Of a stretch of 64,000 nucleotides of DNA, positions 15,904-24,459 are shown one piece after another. The stretch is from Ardenticatenaceae bacterium (lineage in GTDB: Bacteria; Chloroflexota; Anaerolineae; Promineifilales; Promineifilaceae), in the NCBI GenBank assembly GCA_011525915.1, contig WYBM01000069.1, positions 1 to 64,000 of the forward strand, written 5' to 3'. Within the stretch, counting starts at the first letter, position 1. Every line of letters begins with the position of its first letter. Below the pieces are notes generated by a model that saw only the letters and a list, made by a program, of their open reading frames with translations, made no database searches and was not told the DNA's origin. A program made the position numbers and the translations under genes.

Positions 15904-17081
15904 GCGCCGCCATCACCTCCTTCGTCGTTTTCTGCCTCCTCCGCAAAATCTGGAAACAGCGCGAGGGGCAGGAAGGGGGTGCCGGTCTCTCTGGCGCCAT
16001 GCCAGGCGTTGAGCAGGGGGGTGTAGGGCAGCCAGGGGAAATCTTCGGGCAGGCAGATGTGCTGTGACCGGGAGATGAGGCCTTCCAGCTCCTCCCGCAC
16101 CGTCAGCCGCTGTTCGTCATCCAGCTGCAGCCAGGCAGCCGCCAGCTTGAGGTAGTCGGCCACCGGTTTCTGGTGGTCCTGCTCCAGCCGCCGCCGGATG
16201 TACCCCTGGGGGTTGACAAACTTCTTGGCCAGGCAGTAGAACCAGTAGCCTAACACCGCTTCCAGGGGGAAGCCGGCGAAGTCTGAGGGGATAGGTTCGT
16301 CCAGCCCAATGGCCGCCAGGAAGACGGCCGTGGGCGGCGCATGTGCGGAACTTTTCCGCAAATCTGCCGTAACATGTTGCTGTTGCTGTTCATCAATTAA
16401 TTGATCTCCAACAACAACAGCATGTTTATTAATAGGGGCAAAAACTGCGGAACTTTTCCGCAATTCGGCCGTTTCTGCGGAAGTTTTCCGCAGTTTTTCC
16501 CGATTTGCGGAACTTTTACGCAGTTCTGACGGTTGAGATTGTGTGCTCTCAACATGATTTGCGGAACTTTTACGCAGTTCTGGTCGTTGAGATTGTGCGC
16601 TCTCAACGTTATTTGCGGAACTTTTCCGCAGTTCTGGTCGCTGAGATTGTGTGCTCTCAGCCACATTTGCGGAACTTTTCCGCAGTTCTGGTCGCTGAGA
16701 TTGTGTGCTCTCAGCCATATTTGCGGAACTTTTCCGCAGTTCTGAGGGTTGAGATTGTGTGCTCTCAACAATGGTTGTCAAAGGCGGTTGTGTGCCCGCC
16801 GCCAGATTTTCAGTATATCCCCGCCATAGGAGAGGTAGGGGGAGTTGCTGCACTTCACTGGTCAACGTCCAACCATTTTTTCGCCCTGGCAGCTGCTGGG
16901 TGAGGTTGAGGATCTGAAGCTTCCTCAGGTGACTTCTGGCCGTATCCCGGTTGCAGCCGACATAGTCGGCGACCCGCTGCTCGGATACGGGCAGTTCGGG
17001 CCCCAAAACGATCATGGTGATGAGGACGTGCAGGCGGAGGTCGTTAAGGGTTTGCAGCAAGTGTGCGGTTGATTGAAACAT
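15900..17081 (-). CDS. Winged-helix replication/regulatory protein with internal 18-residue repeats
   Basis: A 393-residue protein. Residues 1-70 form a winged helix-turn-helix (SEQRVADYVGCNRDTARSHLRKLQILNLTQ). Residues about 100-235 contain repeats of an 18-residue unit with ELRKSSA, and the C-terminal 150 residues are helical (EAVLGYWFYCLAKKFVNPQGYIRRRLEQD), as in plasmid and phage replication initiators. The most likely role is replication initiator or master regulator of the element. The repeat-coding DNA is itself palindromic (see the array at 16344-16769), which would suit self-binding. The role is inferred. Confidence 0.72.
   Translation of the reverse strand: MFQSTAHLLQTLNDLRLHVLITMIVLGPELPVSEQRVADYVGCNRDTARSHLRKLQILNLTQQLPGRKNGWTLTSEVQQLPLPLLWRGYTENLAAGTQPPLTTIVESTQSQPSELRKSSANMAESTQSQRPELRKSSANVAESTQSQRPELRKSSANNVESAQSQRPELRKSSANHVESTQSQPSELRKSSANREKLRKTSAETAELRKSSAVFAPINKHAVVVGDQLIDEQQQQHVTADLRKSSAHAPPTAVFLAAIGLDEPIPSDFAGFPLEAVLGYWFYCLAKKFVNPQGYIRRRLEQDHQKPVADYLKLAAAWLQLDDEQRLTVREELEGLISRSQHICLPEDFPWLPYTPLLNAWHGARETGTPFLPLALFPDFAEEAENDEGGDGGA
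16344..16769 (-). repeat. Intragenic array of palindromes, 54-bp period
   Basis: TGCGGAActtTTCCGCA-type dyads occur at 16344, 16446, 16476, 16506, 16560, 16614, 16668 and 16722; the last five are spaced exactly 54 bp. Each 54-bp unit also has a second dyad: GTTGAGA/TCTCAAC or GCTGAGA/TCTCAGC around an 8-nt loop. When one arm changes T to C the other changes A to G, so pairing is preserved. The array is wholly inside the Rep-like gene and encodes its ELRKSSA repeats. It may act as iterons or as an RNA structure. Confidence 0.85.
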
Positions 17082-17201
17082 GTGTCCTCCTCTTGATTCA
17101 TCGGGTTTTATTCATCTAAGGGCAGTACAGTTGTGTTATCGGTCAGAAAAAGAAGTAAAATCGTTGCTTGTCATAGCCGGATTACCGGGTAAGATTTAGG
17201 A

Positions 17202-17233
17202 TGTGATGCGAATGCGCTACCACTCGCATCACA
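17202..17233. promoter_or_regulatory. 10-bp inverted repeat upstream of the integrase, probable operator or arm site
   Basis: TGTGATGCGA (17202-17211) and TCGCATCACA (17224-17233) are perfect complements with a 12-bp centre, in the divergent gap between the Rep-like gene and the integrase. This is a natural place for an operator controlling both genes, possibly bound by the Rep-like winged-helix protein. Confidence 0.55.
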
Positions 17234-17294
17234 CTTGTGCAGCGGCCCTACCAAGACCGTAAACACCAAATAAAATCAAACTGAACAGGGACTT

Positions 17295-18320
17295 ATGAGC
17301 AAAGTCGCAGTAGTTTTTGCTACCAACGCAATCGATTTAACGTTGCCTCCCAAAAACCTCCAGCAAGCGGTGGATGCCTTTCTTGTCCTGCATGTCGGAA
17401 AATTGTCTAATTCTTATAGGGAATGGCTGACGCTGCGACTTGGTAACTTGATCAGGTTCCTCGGACCAGATACCAACCTGGACGAAATCGAAATCTGGCA
17501 ACTGGAACTCTGGTATAGCGAACTCTCGGCCAAGGATACGTTGTTTGAAAACCACCAGTATCGGGAGACGATAGAACGGGGTCTCTCGGCGGAAACGCTG
17601 CATGGTTATATTCGTGCCGTGAAGACATTGTGGAACTGGTTGGGAAAACGCCGGTACATCACCAGCAACCCGGCTTCTCTGTTGGAGCCGCCACCGACAC
17701 CAGAATTGCCACCCCGGGCACCGTCCGAAGCCAACGTGAGGAAGCTGCTGGATTACGCCAGGAGCCAGAGTAAACGAAACTACGCAGCCATTCGTTTGTT
17801 ACAGGCCACCGGGATCCGGGCTTGTGGCCTGGAAGGATTGGCCTTGAGAGATGTCAATTTGCCCGAACGGTGGGTGTTTGTGAGAGAGAAGGGGCGCGGC
17901 GGTCGAAACAAAAGCCGCTATGTACCATTTGATGAGAGGACGGCCGAAGCATTGCGGGATTATCTGCAAAATGAGCGTCCAAAGAAGGCGCCTACTGACC
18001 GCTTCTTTGTGTCAGAAAATGGCCGGACAGCCTGGACATCTCACGCACTCTACCAGGTCATGCGCCGCTACTGCTTGGTGCTAGACATCCCGGTTATCAA
18101 TCTGCACATGCTTCGTCACTTCTTCGCCACGCAAGCGGTGCGGCGCAACGTGAACATTCGTGTGCTGCAGCAATTATTAGGTCACAGTGATGTTCACACG
18201 ACTGAACGTTACACTAAATTTAACCCCATTCAATTGCATGATTCCTACGATGCTGCGTATACTCCTGATAATGATATAGAAACCTCCACCGGGAGCGGCC
18301 TCCACAGCGGTAGTGAATGA
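17295..18320 (+). CDS. int: Tyrosine recombinase (integrase)
   Basis: A 341-residue protein with AGGGA upstream of ATG 17295. The N-terminal SAM-like DNA-binding domain spans about 20-130. The catalytic domain shows Arg in ATGIRACGLEGL (about 178), a beta-hairpin Lys in KGRGGRNKSRYVPF, HMLRHFFATQ (HxxRH, about 277-281) and LLGHSDVHTTERYTKF with His and nucleophile Tyr (about 312). It cuts and rejoins DNA at the element's attachment sites. The gene ends directly against a tRNA 3' fragment, the usual arrangement for tRNA-targeting elements. Confidence 0.94.
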   Translation: MSKVAVVFATNAIDLTLPPKNLQQAVDAFLVLHVGKLSNSYREWLTLRLGNLIRFLGPDTNLDEIEIWQLELWYSELSAKDTLFENHQYRETIERGLSAETLHGYIRAVKTLWNWLGKRRYITSNPASLLEPPPTPELPPRAPSEANVRKLLDYARSQSKRNYAAIRLLQATGIRACGLEGLALRDVNLPERWVFVREKGRGGRNKSRYVPFDERTAEALRDYLQNERPKKAPTDRFFVSENGRTAWTSHALYQVMRRYCLVLDIPVINLHMLRHFFATQAVRRNVNIRVLQQLLGHSDVHTTERYTKFNPIQLHDSYDAAYTPDNDIETSTGSGLHSGSE

Positions 18321-18366
18321 GGGACTCATAAGCCCTAGGTCACTGGTTCAAATCCAGTTGGCGCCA
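18321..18366 (+). tRNA. 3' part of a tRNA-CAU gene, probable attachment site (att)
   Basis: The sequence contains the anticodon loop CTCATAA (CAU, Met or Ile2 type), then a T-arm ACTGG-TTCAAAT-CCAGT and the acceptor 3' strand TGGCGCC plus discriminator A. The 5' half of the tRNA is missing; the integrase stop lies immediately upstream. This is the classic footprint of a tyrosine-integrase element in a tRNA gene. A complete copy was not found in the window, so the other end lies outside it or is too diverged to see. Confidence 0.8.
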
Positions 18367-18378
18367 CTAAAATGCGGA

Positions 18379-18405
18379 GGCCGCTCCATGAGGGTGGCCT
18401 TTTTT
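18379..18405 (+). terminator. Terminator after the tRNA fragment
   Basis: GGCCGCTC (18379-18386) pairs with GGGTGGCC (18392-18399), with two G-T pairs and a 5-nt loop, followed by six T. It would originally have ended the tRNA transcript and now also ends integrase transcription. GGAGGCCGCTCC here (18376-18387) is the reverse complement of GGAGCGGCCTCC at 18292-18303 inside the integrase gene, so the att fragment is flanked by an inverted repeat. Confidence 0.7.
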
Positions 18406-18461
18406 ATTGTCTGTAGTGCGTAACCTGTGAACGATCATTGGTTTATGATGAACGAGCAACA

Positions 18462-20999
18462 ATGCCGCCATTAACGATGCTAAAAAAGTGGGGCTGGCTC
18501 TTTGCCTTACTGGGCGTCTTCGCCGTAGCTGCCTGGGATTGGTATGGTGAGCCGGCACGGCCGTCTGGCATAGCGGCGATGACCGCCCCCATCACCGCTA
18601 ACGATATCAGCCAGGGCCGATTAAATGCTGTGCCGCCAGCGCCGGGCGGCAGGTGGCGCATCCGCCAGGAGTTTGTCGCCGGGCATGATGGCCTCAGCGC
18701 CATTGAGCTGATCCTGGCTCGTAACGGCGAACCAGACCCAGAGGAAGACGGCCGTTTGACCCTCACCCTCTTTGATGAGCACGGCCAGGCCATCACAGAA
18801 CAGGCACTGCTCACCCGCCATTTCCACCACAATGACACCTATACCTTCGCGTTTCCCACCCAGTTTAACGCCGCCGGACGGCGATATGCCCTGGAACTTA
18901 GCGGCAATCAAACAAACCGGTTAACCGTGTGGGGCTATGACCTGGATGTCTATGATAACGGGCAGATGACTCTGATGGCTGCCACCGACGAGCCCGCCCC
19001 AGACACGGCCGTGCAAGACCTGCGTTTTATCACGCGCTACCAGCTCACTTGGCGGGCGGCTGTCATGGTTTTGGCCCGGCAATTATGGCACGATGGGGCC
19101 ATCATCCTGTTGGCGCTTTTGTTTTTGCTACTGCCGGGAGCGCTGCTGCAGCGGCTGCGCCCGCTGCCCTGGCGGCAGTGGGATAGGCTGGCGCAGATGG
19201 GGACGGCGCTGGCCCTGGGCACGGCTACATGGCCCCTGGTCTGGTACGCTTTCTCTCTGGTTGGCGGCCGGGTTACCGGCTGGCTGCTGTGGGCGTGGGT
19301 ACTCGGCGGCTGGCTGCTGGTGATCGTTGGCGGCCGGCGGCGCCTAATCCGTTATTTCCGGAGCAGCAGCCGGCGGCCCACCCCATCCGGCCATCACCTG
19401 CTCCTTTTACTCATCCTGCTCAGTGGGCTGGGCGTGCGCCTGCTGGCGGTGCGTGATCTGGCGGCGCCGCCCTGGGTAGACGCCGGTCGTCACGCGCTGA
19501 TCACGGCCGTCATGGTGGAAAACGGCCGCACCATCACCGATTACACGCCCTTTCTGCCGGTGGTGCGCTTTCCTTACCACTTTGGCTTCCATACCCTTTC
19601 GGCCAGCCTGACGCTTATGTCTGGCTGGGAACTGCCACGGCTGTTATTGGTGTTTGGGCAATTGTTGAATGCGCTGGTGCCGTTGACCGTGTACACAGCC
19701 GTCTGGCTGATGGTGCGGCGGCGCGGCGCGGCTTTATTAGCCGCCTTTCTGGTAGCCGTGCCCTTCTTCTTTCCGGCCTATTACGCCACCTGGGGGCGGT
19801 TCACCCAGCTGACAGCCATGCTGGTGATGCCGGTGCTGCTGGCTTTTACCTGGCTGTTGGTGCGGGGCGGGCGGCGCTGGCAAAGGGGCTGGGTGGTGGT
19901 GGCGCTGCTGGCGGCCGGGGTCTTCCTGATCCACTTTCGGGTGTTTATCTTTTACGGGCCATTTGTGGCCGTGTTGTGGCTGGTAAGTGGTGGGCGACAC
20001 GGCCGTTGGCTGGTGTTGGCGGGCATCGCTGGGGGGCTGCTGGTGCTGCCCCGGGTGTTTTACCTGAACGCCATCACCGATCCCCTAAAAACACTGGCTC
20101 ATAACTTACCTAATTATAATGAGTTCCCTCTTGCTTATTACCGCGCCGGCTGGGACCGATTTTTTATCTGGCTGGCGGTGACCTTATCACTGCCTGTTTT
20201 GCTGGGATCAGGCATCCTCATGCCGGCCACGCTGATGAAGCGAGATTTAAAAGTATTCCCTTTTCCCACGCTCACAAGCGCCTACGGCCGTTGGGCCATG
20301 TTTCCCCTGGTGCTGATAGCATGGGTAGGTTTGTTATTTTTACTACTGGCCGGAGAGTATTTGGGGCTGCCCAGCACCTCGCTGGTAAATTTAAACAGCA
20401 TGTACATCATCCTGTTTTTGCCCCTGGCCATGTGCCTGGGGGTGCTGCTGGATCAAGGGTGGCGTTGGTGGCGGCGAAGGCATTGGCTGGGGGTGCTGCT
20501 GGGGTATGTGGCCGCCGGGGGCTGCCTGACGGCCGTGACACTCTTTGGCATTCAACAACAAATCAATATCCTCAACCCGGAAACCATTCTTGTTCGCCCG
20601 GCAGACATACCCGCCTACACCTGGCTCCAGACAAACCTGCCCCCTGAGGCCATAGTGGTGGTGAATGCCTGGAAATGGTTGGGCAGCACATGGGCCGGGG
20701 CTGATGGTGGCGCCTGGATTGTGCCGCTCACAGGCCGGGCCAGCAGTACGCCCCCGGCCGATTACATTTACAGCCACACTTTGTACCAGCAGGTGAACGC
20801 CTTTAATGAAGCGGCTACGGCCGTCACCGATTGGTCTGCGCCGGATACGGCCGACTGGCTGCACCAGCAGGGCTATACCCACATCTTTGTCGGCGCTCGT
20901 GGAGGGTTTCTAGACCCGGCGGCCCTGGCCCGCAACCCAAATTTGCAGATGCTGTATGCTCAGGATGGTGTGTTCATCTTTGCCATTGGTGATGAATAA
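18462..20999 (+). CDS. Polytopic membrane protein, GT-C glycosyltransferase-like
   Basis: About 845 residues; ATG 18462 is preferred, with an in-frame TTG at 18438 possible. After an N-terminal TM anchor comes a lectin-like extracytoplasmic region (about 55-195), then about 12 TM segments. The loop DAGRHALITAVMVENG and YHFGFHTLSASL resemble the first external loop of GT-C enzymes that use lipid-linked sugars, and a C-terminal soluble domain follows (NLPPEAIVVVNAWKW...). It probably glycosylates surface polymers or proteins. Exact substrate is unknown. It is the first chromosomal gene after the element. Confidence 0.68.
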   Translation: MPPLTMLKKWGWLFALLGVFAVAAWDWYGEPARPSGIAAMTAPITANDISQGRLNAVPPAPGGRWRIRQEFVAGHDGLSAIELILARNGEPDPEEDGRLTLTLFDEHGQAITEQALLTRHFHHNDTYTFAFPTQFNAAGRRYALELSGNQTNRLTVWGYDLDVYDNGQMTLMAATDEPAPDTAVQDLRFITRYQLTWRAAVMVLARQLWHDGAIILLALLFLLLPGALLQRLRPLPWRQWDRLAQMGTALALGTATWPLVWYAFSLVGGRVTGWLLWAWVLGGWLLVIVGGRRRLIRYFRSSSRRPTPSGHHLLLLLILLSGLGVRLLAVRDLAAPPWVDAGRHALITAVMVENGRTITDYTPFLPVVRFPYHFGFHTLSASLTLMSGWELPRLLLVFGQLLNALVPLTVYTAVWLMVRRRGAALLAAFLVAVPFFFPAYYATWGRFTQLTAMLVMPVLLAFTWLLVRGGRRWQRGWVVVALLAAGVFLIHFRVFIFYGPFVAVLWLVSGGRHGRWLVLAGIAGGLLVLPRVFYLNAITDPLKTLAHNLPNYNEFPLAYYRAGWDRFFIWLAVTLSLPVLLGSGILMPATLMKRDLKVFPFPTLTSAYGRWAMFPLVLIAWVGLLFLLLAGEYLGLPSTSLVNLNSMYIILFLPLAMCLGVLLDQGWRWWRRRHWLGVLLGYVAAGGCLTAVTLFGIQQQINILNPETILVRPADIPAYTWLQTNLPPEAIVVVNAWKWLGSTWAGADGGAWIVPLTGRASSTPPADYIYSHTLYQQVNAFNEAATAVTDWSAPDTADWLHQQGYTHIFVGARGGFLDPAALARNPNLQMLYAQDGVFIFAIGDE

Positions 21000-21005
21000 A
21001 CCCCA

Positions 21006-21500
21006 TTACCACAGTTCTGACCCCGCGTCCCCTTTAAACGGCCCCACCACATCACTGGTAACCCAGCCGCCATAAAAGCCGCCGGGCTGGGGCAGCGCTT
21101 CTTCACCATCTACCAGGCAGGCATCCATATACTGGGCATAAAAAGCAATATACATCCCAATATCTTCAAAGCCCATACGTGGTTGGGGATAATACCAGGC
21201 AGCAATATCCACCACCTGCTCCCCCACCATAACACCGTAATAATGTGCTTCCCCTTTCCACTCACAAAACGAGGTATTAAAACGGGGAATCAGATGATCC
21301 ACTTGCACATCTTCCGGGGGAATGTAGTAGACGGGCGGATGGCTGGTTTCCAGCACACGTTTTGCCCGGTGTGTATCGGCAATGGTCGAGCCATTAAATA
21401 TCACCTGAATGTGTTTATGACTGTTTTCCAGGCGCGGCGGGCGGGGGTAATCCCACACCGATTCCTGGCCCGGTCCCGGTTCAATTCGTTTTAGACTCAT
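21006..21500 (-). CDS. DUF427 domain protein
   Basis: A 164-residue protein containing the family pattern ESVWDYPRPPRLE, GSTIADT...RVLETSHPPVYYIPPEDV, FCEWKGEAHYY and DIAAWYYPQP, which fit DUF427. The family has a small beta-barrel fold and no firmly assigned activity. It ends just after the convergent membrane-protein gene (6-nt gap). Confidence 0.85.
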   Translation of the reverse strand: MSLKRIEPGPGQESVWDYPRPPRLENSHKHIQVIFNGSTIADTHRAKRVLETSHPPVYYIPPEDVQVDHLIPRFNTSFCEWKGEAHYYGVMVGEQVVDIAAWYYPQPRMGFEDIGMYIAFYAQYMDACLVDGEEALPQPGGFYGGWVTSDVVGPFKGDAGSELW

Positions 21501-21543
21501 GATACGCTCTCCGCCAATCGATAACCGATTGTTGTTTGCCAGC

Positions 21544-22425
21544 TTACGGCCGTGTCCGGTGCCATACAGCGGCTACAATATCTACAAATGATTGTTCCAG
21601 TTCGGTTAGCTGCCGCTCGCGGCGGGTGACCACAATGGCATCCCAGTCAAACTGAAACTCGGGCACATCAAGTTCTACCAGATCAGAAACGTTTGTTAAC
21701 CGGCGCGGCAAAAACGTCACGCTGTTAGGTAACTGGGCCATAGACAGGGCTGCCGGCAGCGGCACCCGTACTGTTGGCCCGGGGGCTTCACTCATCTGGC
21801 GCAAACTATGCAGGTAAGCGTCAAAGGCTGCACCCCAGTGAATGACAATCAGTTGGTACTGCCACAGCTGGGAAATGGGTACGGCCGTGGCCTTTGCCAA
21901 AACATGCTCCTGCGAGACAGCCACCACCATCTCATCATGCAGCCGCAATAGTGTCTGGGTTTGCGCCGCATAACGCGGAAAAGCGGCCGCCAATGCCAGA
22001 TTCACAACGCCATCTAATAACTGGTTTACGGCAAAATCTGAATGACCGGCCTCAATAAATAATTCTGCCTGGGGGTGTGCCTGGCCAAAGCGGTTGACAA
22101 CCTCAGGCATCAGATAGGTAGCCAGTGAAAACGGGCAGCATACAGCTACCCGGCCCACTGTCCCTTTTTGCGCTTCACGCACGGCCGTGTACCCGGCATC
22201 TAAAATCCCCAACGCCCGTTCGGCATAATCCACAAAAATGCGGCCTAACGGTGTTAACTGCACTGGGCGCCGATCGCGGTGAAACAATTCACCACCCAAA
22301 CTCTGTTCTAACTGTTGAATACGCGCACTAAGTGATGGCTGTGTCAGGTTCAAGCGGGCAGCAGCTCCCGTAAAGCTGCCTTCCCTGATGACGGCCAGAA
22401 ATGCTTCTAGTTGTCCAAATTCCAT
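21544..22425 (-). CDS. LysR-family transcriptional regulator
   Basis: A 293-residue protein starting at ATG 22425 (MEFGQLEAFLAVIREGSF); an upstream in-frame ATG at 22476 is less likely because the LysR family starts at this point. The N-terminal winged helix-turn-helix (FTGAAARLNLTQPSLSARIQQLEQSLG) is standard, followed by a periplasmic-binding-protein-like effector domain (about 90-290). LysR regulators usually control a divergent neighbour, here the receiver-domain gene at 22748. The effector is unknown. Confidence 0.9.
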   Translation of the reverse strand: MEFGQLEAFLAVIREGSFTGAAARLNLTQPSLSARIQQLEQSLGGELFHRDRRPVQLTPLGRIFVDYAERALGILDAGYTAVREAQKGTVGRVAVCCPFSLATYLMPEVVNRFGQAHPQAELFIEAGHSDFAVNQLLDGVVNLALAAAFPRYAAQTQTLLRLHDEMVVAVSQEHVLAKATAVPISQLWQYQLIVIHWGAAFDAYLHSLRQMSEAPGPTVRVPLPAALSMAQLPNSVTFLPRRLTNVSDLVELDVPEFQFDWDAIVVTRRERQLTELEQSFVDIVAAVWHRTRP

Positions 22426-22676
22426 TGTTGTGGCCTCGACCTTTTTGTGCAACTTGTACAAATTAGTATAGCGCAATTCTCTGCAGCAGTAGAAGAAGCA
22501 GGGGCAAATTTCCTATATTCGTATCTGGCTTGTGTTATACATGTCTTACAACTAGACGATGACGGCACATTGTTTAGGCTGGATAGTTTCCGGCGATAGC
22601 CATGGAAGTGCGTGGCTACAATGTTTAAGTCGATCAATAATAGGTACTATCTATAGTTATCATAGTTAACATCGCC

Positions 22677-22705
22677 TTGAGACTATAATACAACTGTGAT
22701 AATCT
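22677..22705 (+). promoter_or_regulatory. Sigma-70-type promoter for the receiver gene
   Basis: TTGAGA (22677-22682), 17 bp, TAATCT (22700-22705). It lies about 40 bp before the start of the receiver gene in the divergent gap with lysR. Confidence 0.5.
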
Positions 22706-22747
22706 CTTGCCTGATGGTCTCATCTCCACCATCGGGAGGCAGCAGAT

Positions 22748-23167
22748 ATGAGCAAGCGCATTTTATATGTTGAAGATCACCCCAATAACCGGCTGTTAGT
22801 GCAGCGGATTGTGCAGGCAGAGGGTTTAGAATTTTTGGGCGCTGTGGATGCAGAGACAGGGTGGCTCACGGCCGTGAGTCAACAACCCGACCTCATTTTT
22901 ATGGACCTGCATCTGCCCGGCAGCGTCACCGGGTTTGACCTCACCCGCCGCATCAAACAACACCCCGCGCTCAGCCACATTCCCATCGTCGCCCTGACCG
23001 CTTTTGGCAATGATGAAGCCGAACAGGCCGCTTTAGAGGCTGGCTGCCTGGATTTTCTACGTAAACCGGCCGACATTCGCCAGATTCGCGCCGTCTTGCA
23101 CCAATACGTGGGCGAGCCGGACCACATCGGGCACGTGAACACGGCCGTGGCCTGCGCCTTTATCTAA
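22748..23167 (+). CDS. Stand-alone response-regulator receiver protein
   Basis: A 139-residue protein that is just one REC domain: acidic pair in YVEDHPNN, phospho-acceptor Asp in IFMDLHLPG (about 57), Thr in ALTAFG and conserved Lys in FLRKP (about 108). GGGAGG precedes the ATG. With no output domain it likely works by protein interaction, as DivK- and CheY-like proteins do. Possible partners are not adjacent. Confidence 0.92.
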   Translation: MSKRILYVEDHPNNRLLVQRIVQAEGLEFLGAVDAETGWLTAVSQQPDLIFMDLHLPGSVTGFDLTRRIKQHPALSHIPIVALTAFGNDEAEQAALEAGCLDFLRKPADIRQIRAVLHQYVGEPDHIGHVNTAVACAFI

Positions 23168-23182
23168 CCCATTGCCGATTTA

Positions 23183-24367
23183 ATGGGTCATAAACCATTA
23201 ACCATGAGCTACTTATCTCACCTTGAATGCTCCCTGACCGGGCAGACTTATGATGCCGACCACCTCATTCGCCTCAGTGAAGCGGGGCAGCCCCTCCTGG
23301 CCCGGTATAATCTTGAAAAAGCGCGGGCCGAATTGGACCGCGATGCCCTCATGCGCCGTCCCTGTGACATGTGGCGCTACCGCGAAATGCTGCCTGTGCG
23401 GGACCCCCAATGTATTACCACGCTGGGCGAAGGTGGTACACCCATCCTTAAACTGGACAACTTGGGCAGCCACCTGGGGCTGCCGCATCTCTACTTAAAA
23501 GATGAAGGGCAAAACCCTACCGGCAGTTTTAAAGCGTTGGGGCTGGCTGCCGCTGTCAGCCGGGCGCGTGAATTGGGCGTCACCGAGTTTGTCATCCCCA
23601 CCGCCGGGAATGCCGGTGGGGCGCTGGCCGCTTATGCTGCCCGCGCCGGGCTGCGCGCCCACGTCTATATGCCCCAAGATGCCCCTTTGATCAACATCAA
23701 CGAAGTCCAGGTGACCGGCGCCGATTTGCACCTGATCAACGGCCTGATCAATGATGCGGGGCGTGAAGCCGCCACTGATGCCGCCGCCGGCGGCTGGTTT
23801 GACGTCTCTACATTAAAAGAGCCGTACCGTGTCGAAGGTAAAAAAATCATGGGGTATGAGCTGGCCGCCGCCTTTGAATGGGCACTGCCGGACGTTATCG
23901 TTTACCCTACCGGCGGCGGCACCGGGCTGATTGGCATGTGGAAAGCGTTTGCAGAGATGGAAGCCTTGGGGTGGATTGGTTCCCATCGGCCACGCATGGT
24001 CGCCGCCCAGGCCGATGGTTGTGCACCGGTGGTCAAAGCGTTCCATGAAGGGTGGGAAGCCACCGAGCCGTGGGAAAATGCCTCTACACTGGCCGGAGGG
24101 CTGCGTGTACCGGTCACCATTGGCGGGCGCTTGATGCTGCAGGCATTGCGGCAGAGTGATGGTACGAGCGTAGCCGTGTCTGACGGCCGTATCTTCGAAG
24201 CCCAACAACTACTGGCCCGCACCGAAGGCATCTTTGTCTCTCTGGAAGCGGCCGCCACGGTAGCGGCCGTGCAAGACCTGGTGGCCCAAAAGTGGGTTCA
24301 CCCTGACGAACGTGTGCTGGTCTTTAACACCGGCAGCGGCCTGAAATACCGACTATTGCTCTCCTGA
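23183..24367 (+). CDS. thrC: Threonine synthase
   Basis: A 394-residue PLP enzyme; ATG 23183 is used, though ATG 23204 is equally possible. It converts O-phosphohomoserine to threonine. The PLP lysine motif is GQNPTGSFKALG (about 114-125), the phosphate-binding Gly-rich loop is PTGGGTGLIG, and PTAGNAGGALAAYAARAG matches the threonine synthase group rather than serine dehydratase. The N-terminal Cys and ECSLTGQTY suit the thermophile/Chloroflexota-type enzyme. No other threonine genes are next to it. Confidence 0.88.
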   Translation: MGHKPLTMSYLSHLECSLTGQTYDADHLIRLSEAGQPLLARYNLEKARAELDRDALMRRPCDMWRYREMLPVRDPQCITTLGEGGTPILKLDNLGSHLGLPHLYLKDEGQNPTGSFKALGLAAAVSRARELGVTEFVIPTAGNAGGALAAYAARAGLRAHVYMPQDAPLININEVQVTGADLHLINGLINDAGREAATDAAAGGWFDVSTLKEPYRVEGKKIMGYELAAAFEWALPDVIVYPTGGGTGLIGMWKAFAEMEALGWIGSHRPRMVAAQADGCAPVVKAFHEGWEATEPWENASTLAGGLRVPVTIGGRLMLQALRQSDGTSVAVSDGRIFEAQQLLARTEGIFVSLEAAATVAAVQDLVAQKWVHPDERVLVFNTGSGLKYRLLLS

Positions 24368-24459
24368 GTAGATGCACAAAATGAAAGAAACGATGGAGAA
24401 AGTGCACAACTGCTTGATCTGGAAATCAGCCTGAATCGGTTGAAGCGCTTTTATGGATG

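Noticed and set aside
16344..16769. Possible CRISPR array
   Set aside because: The 54-bp units are whole repeats with no unique spacers, lie inside a reading frame, and preserve codon phase.
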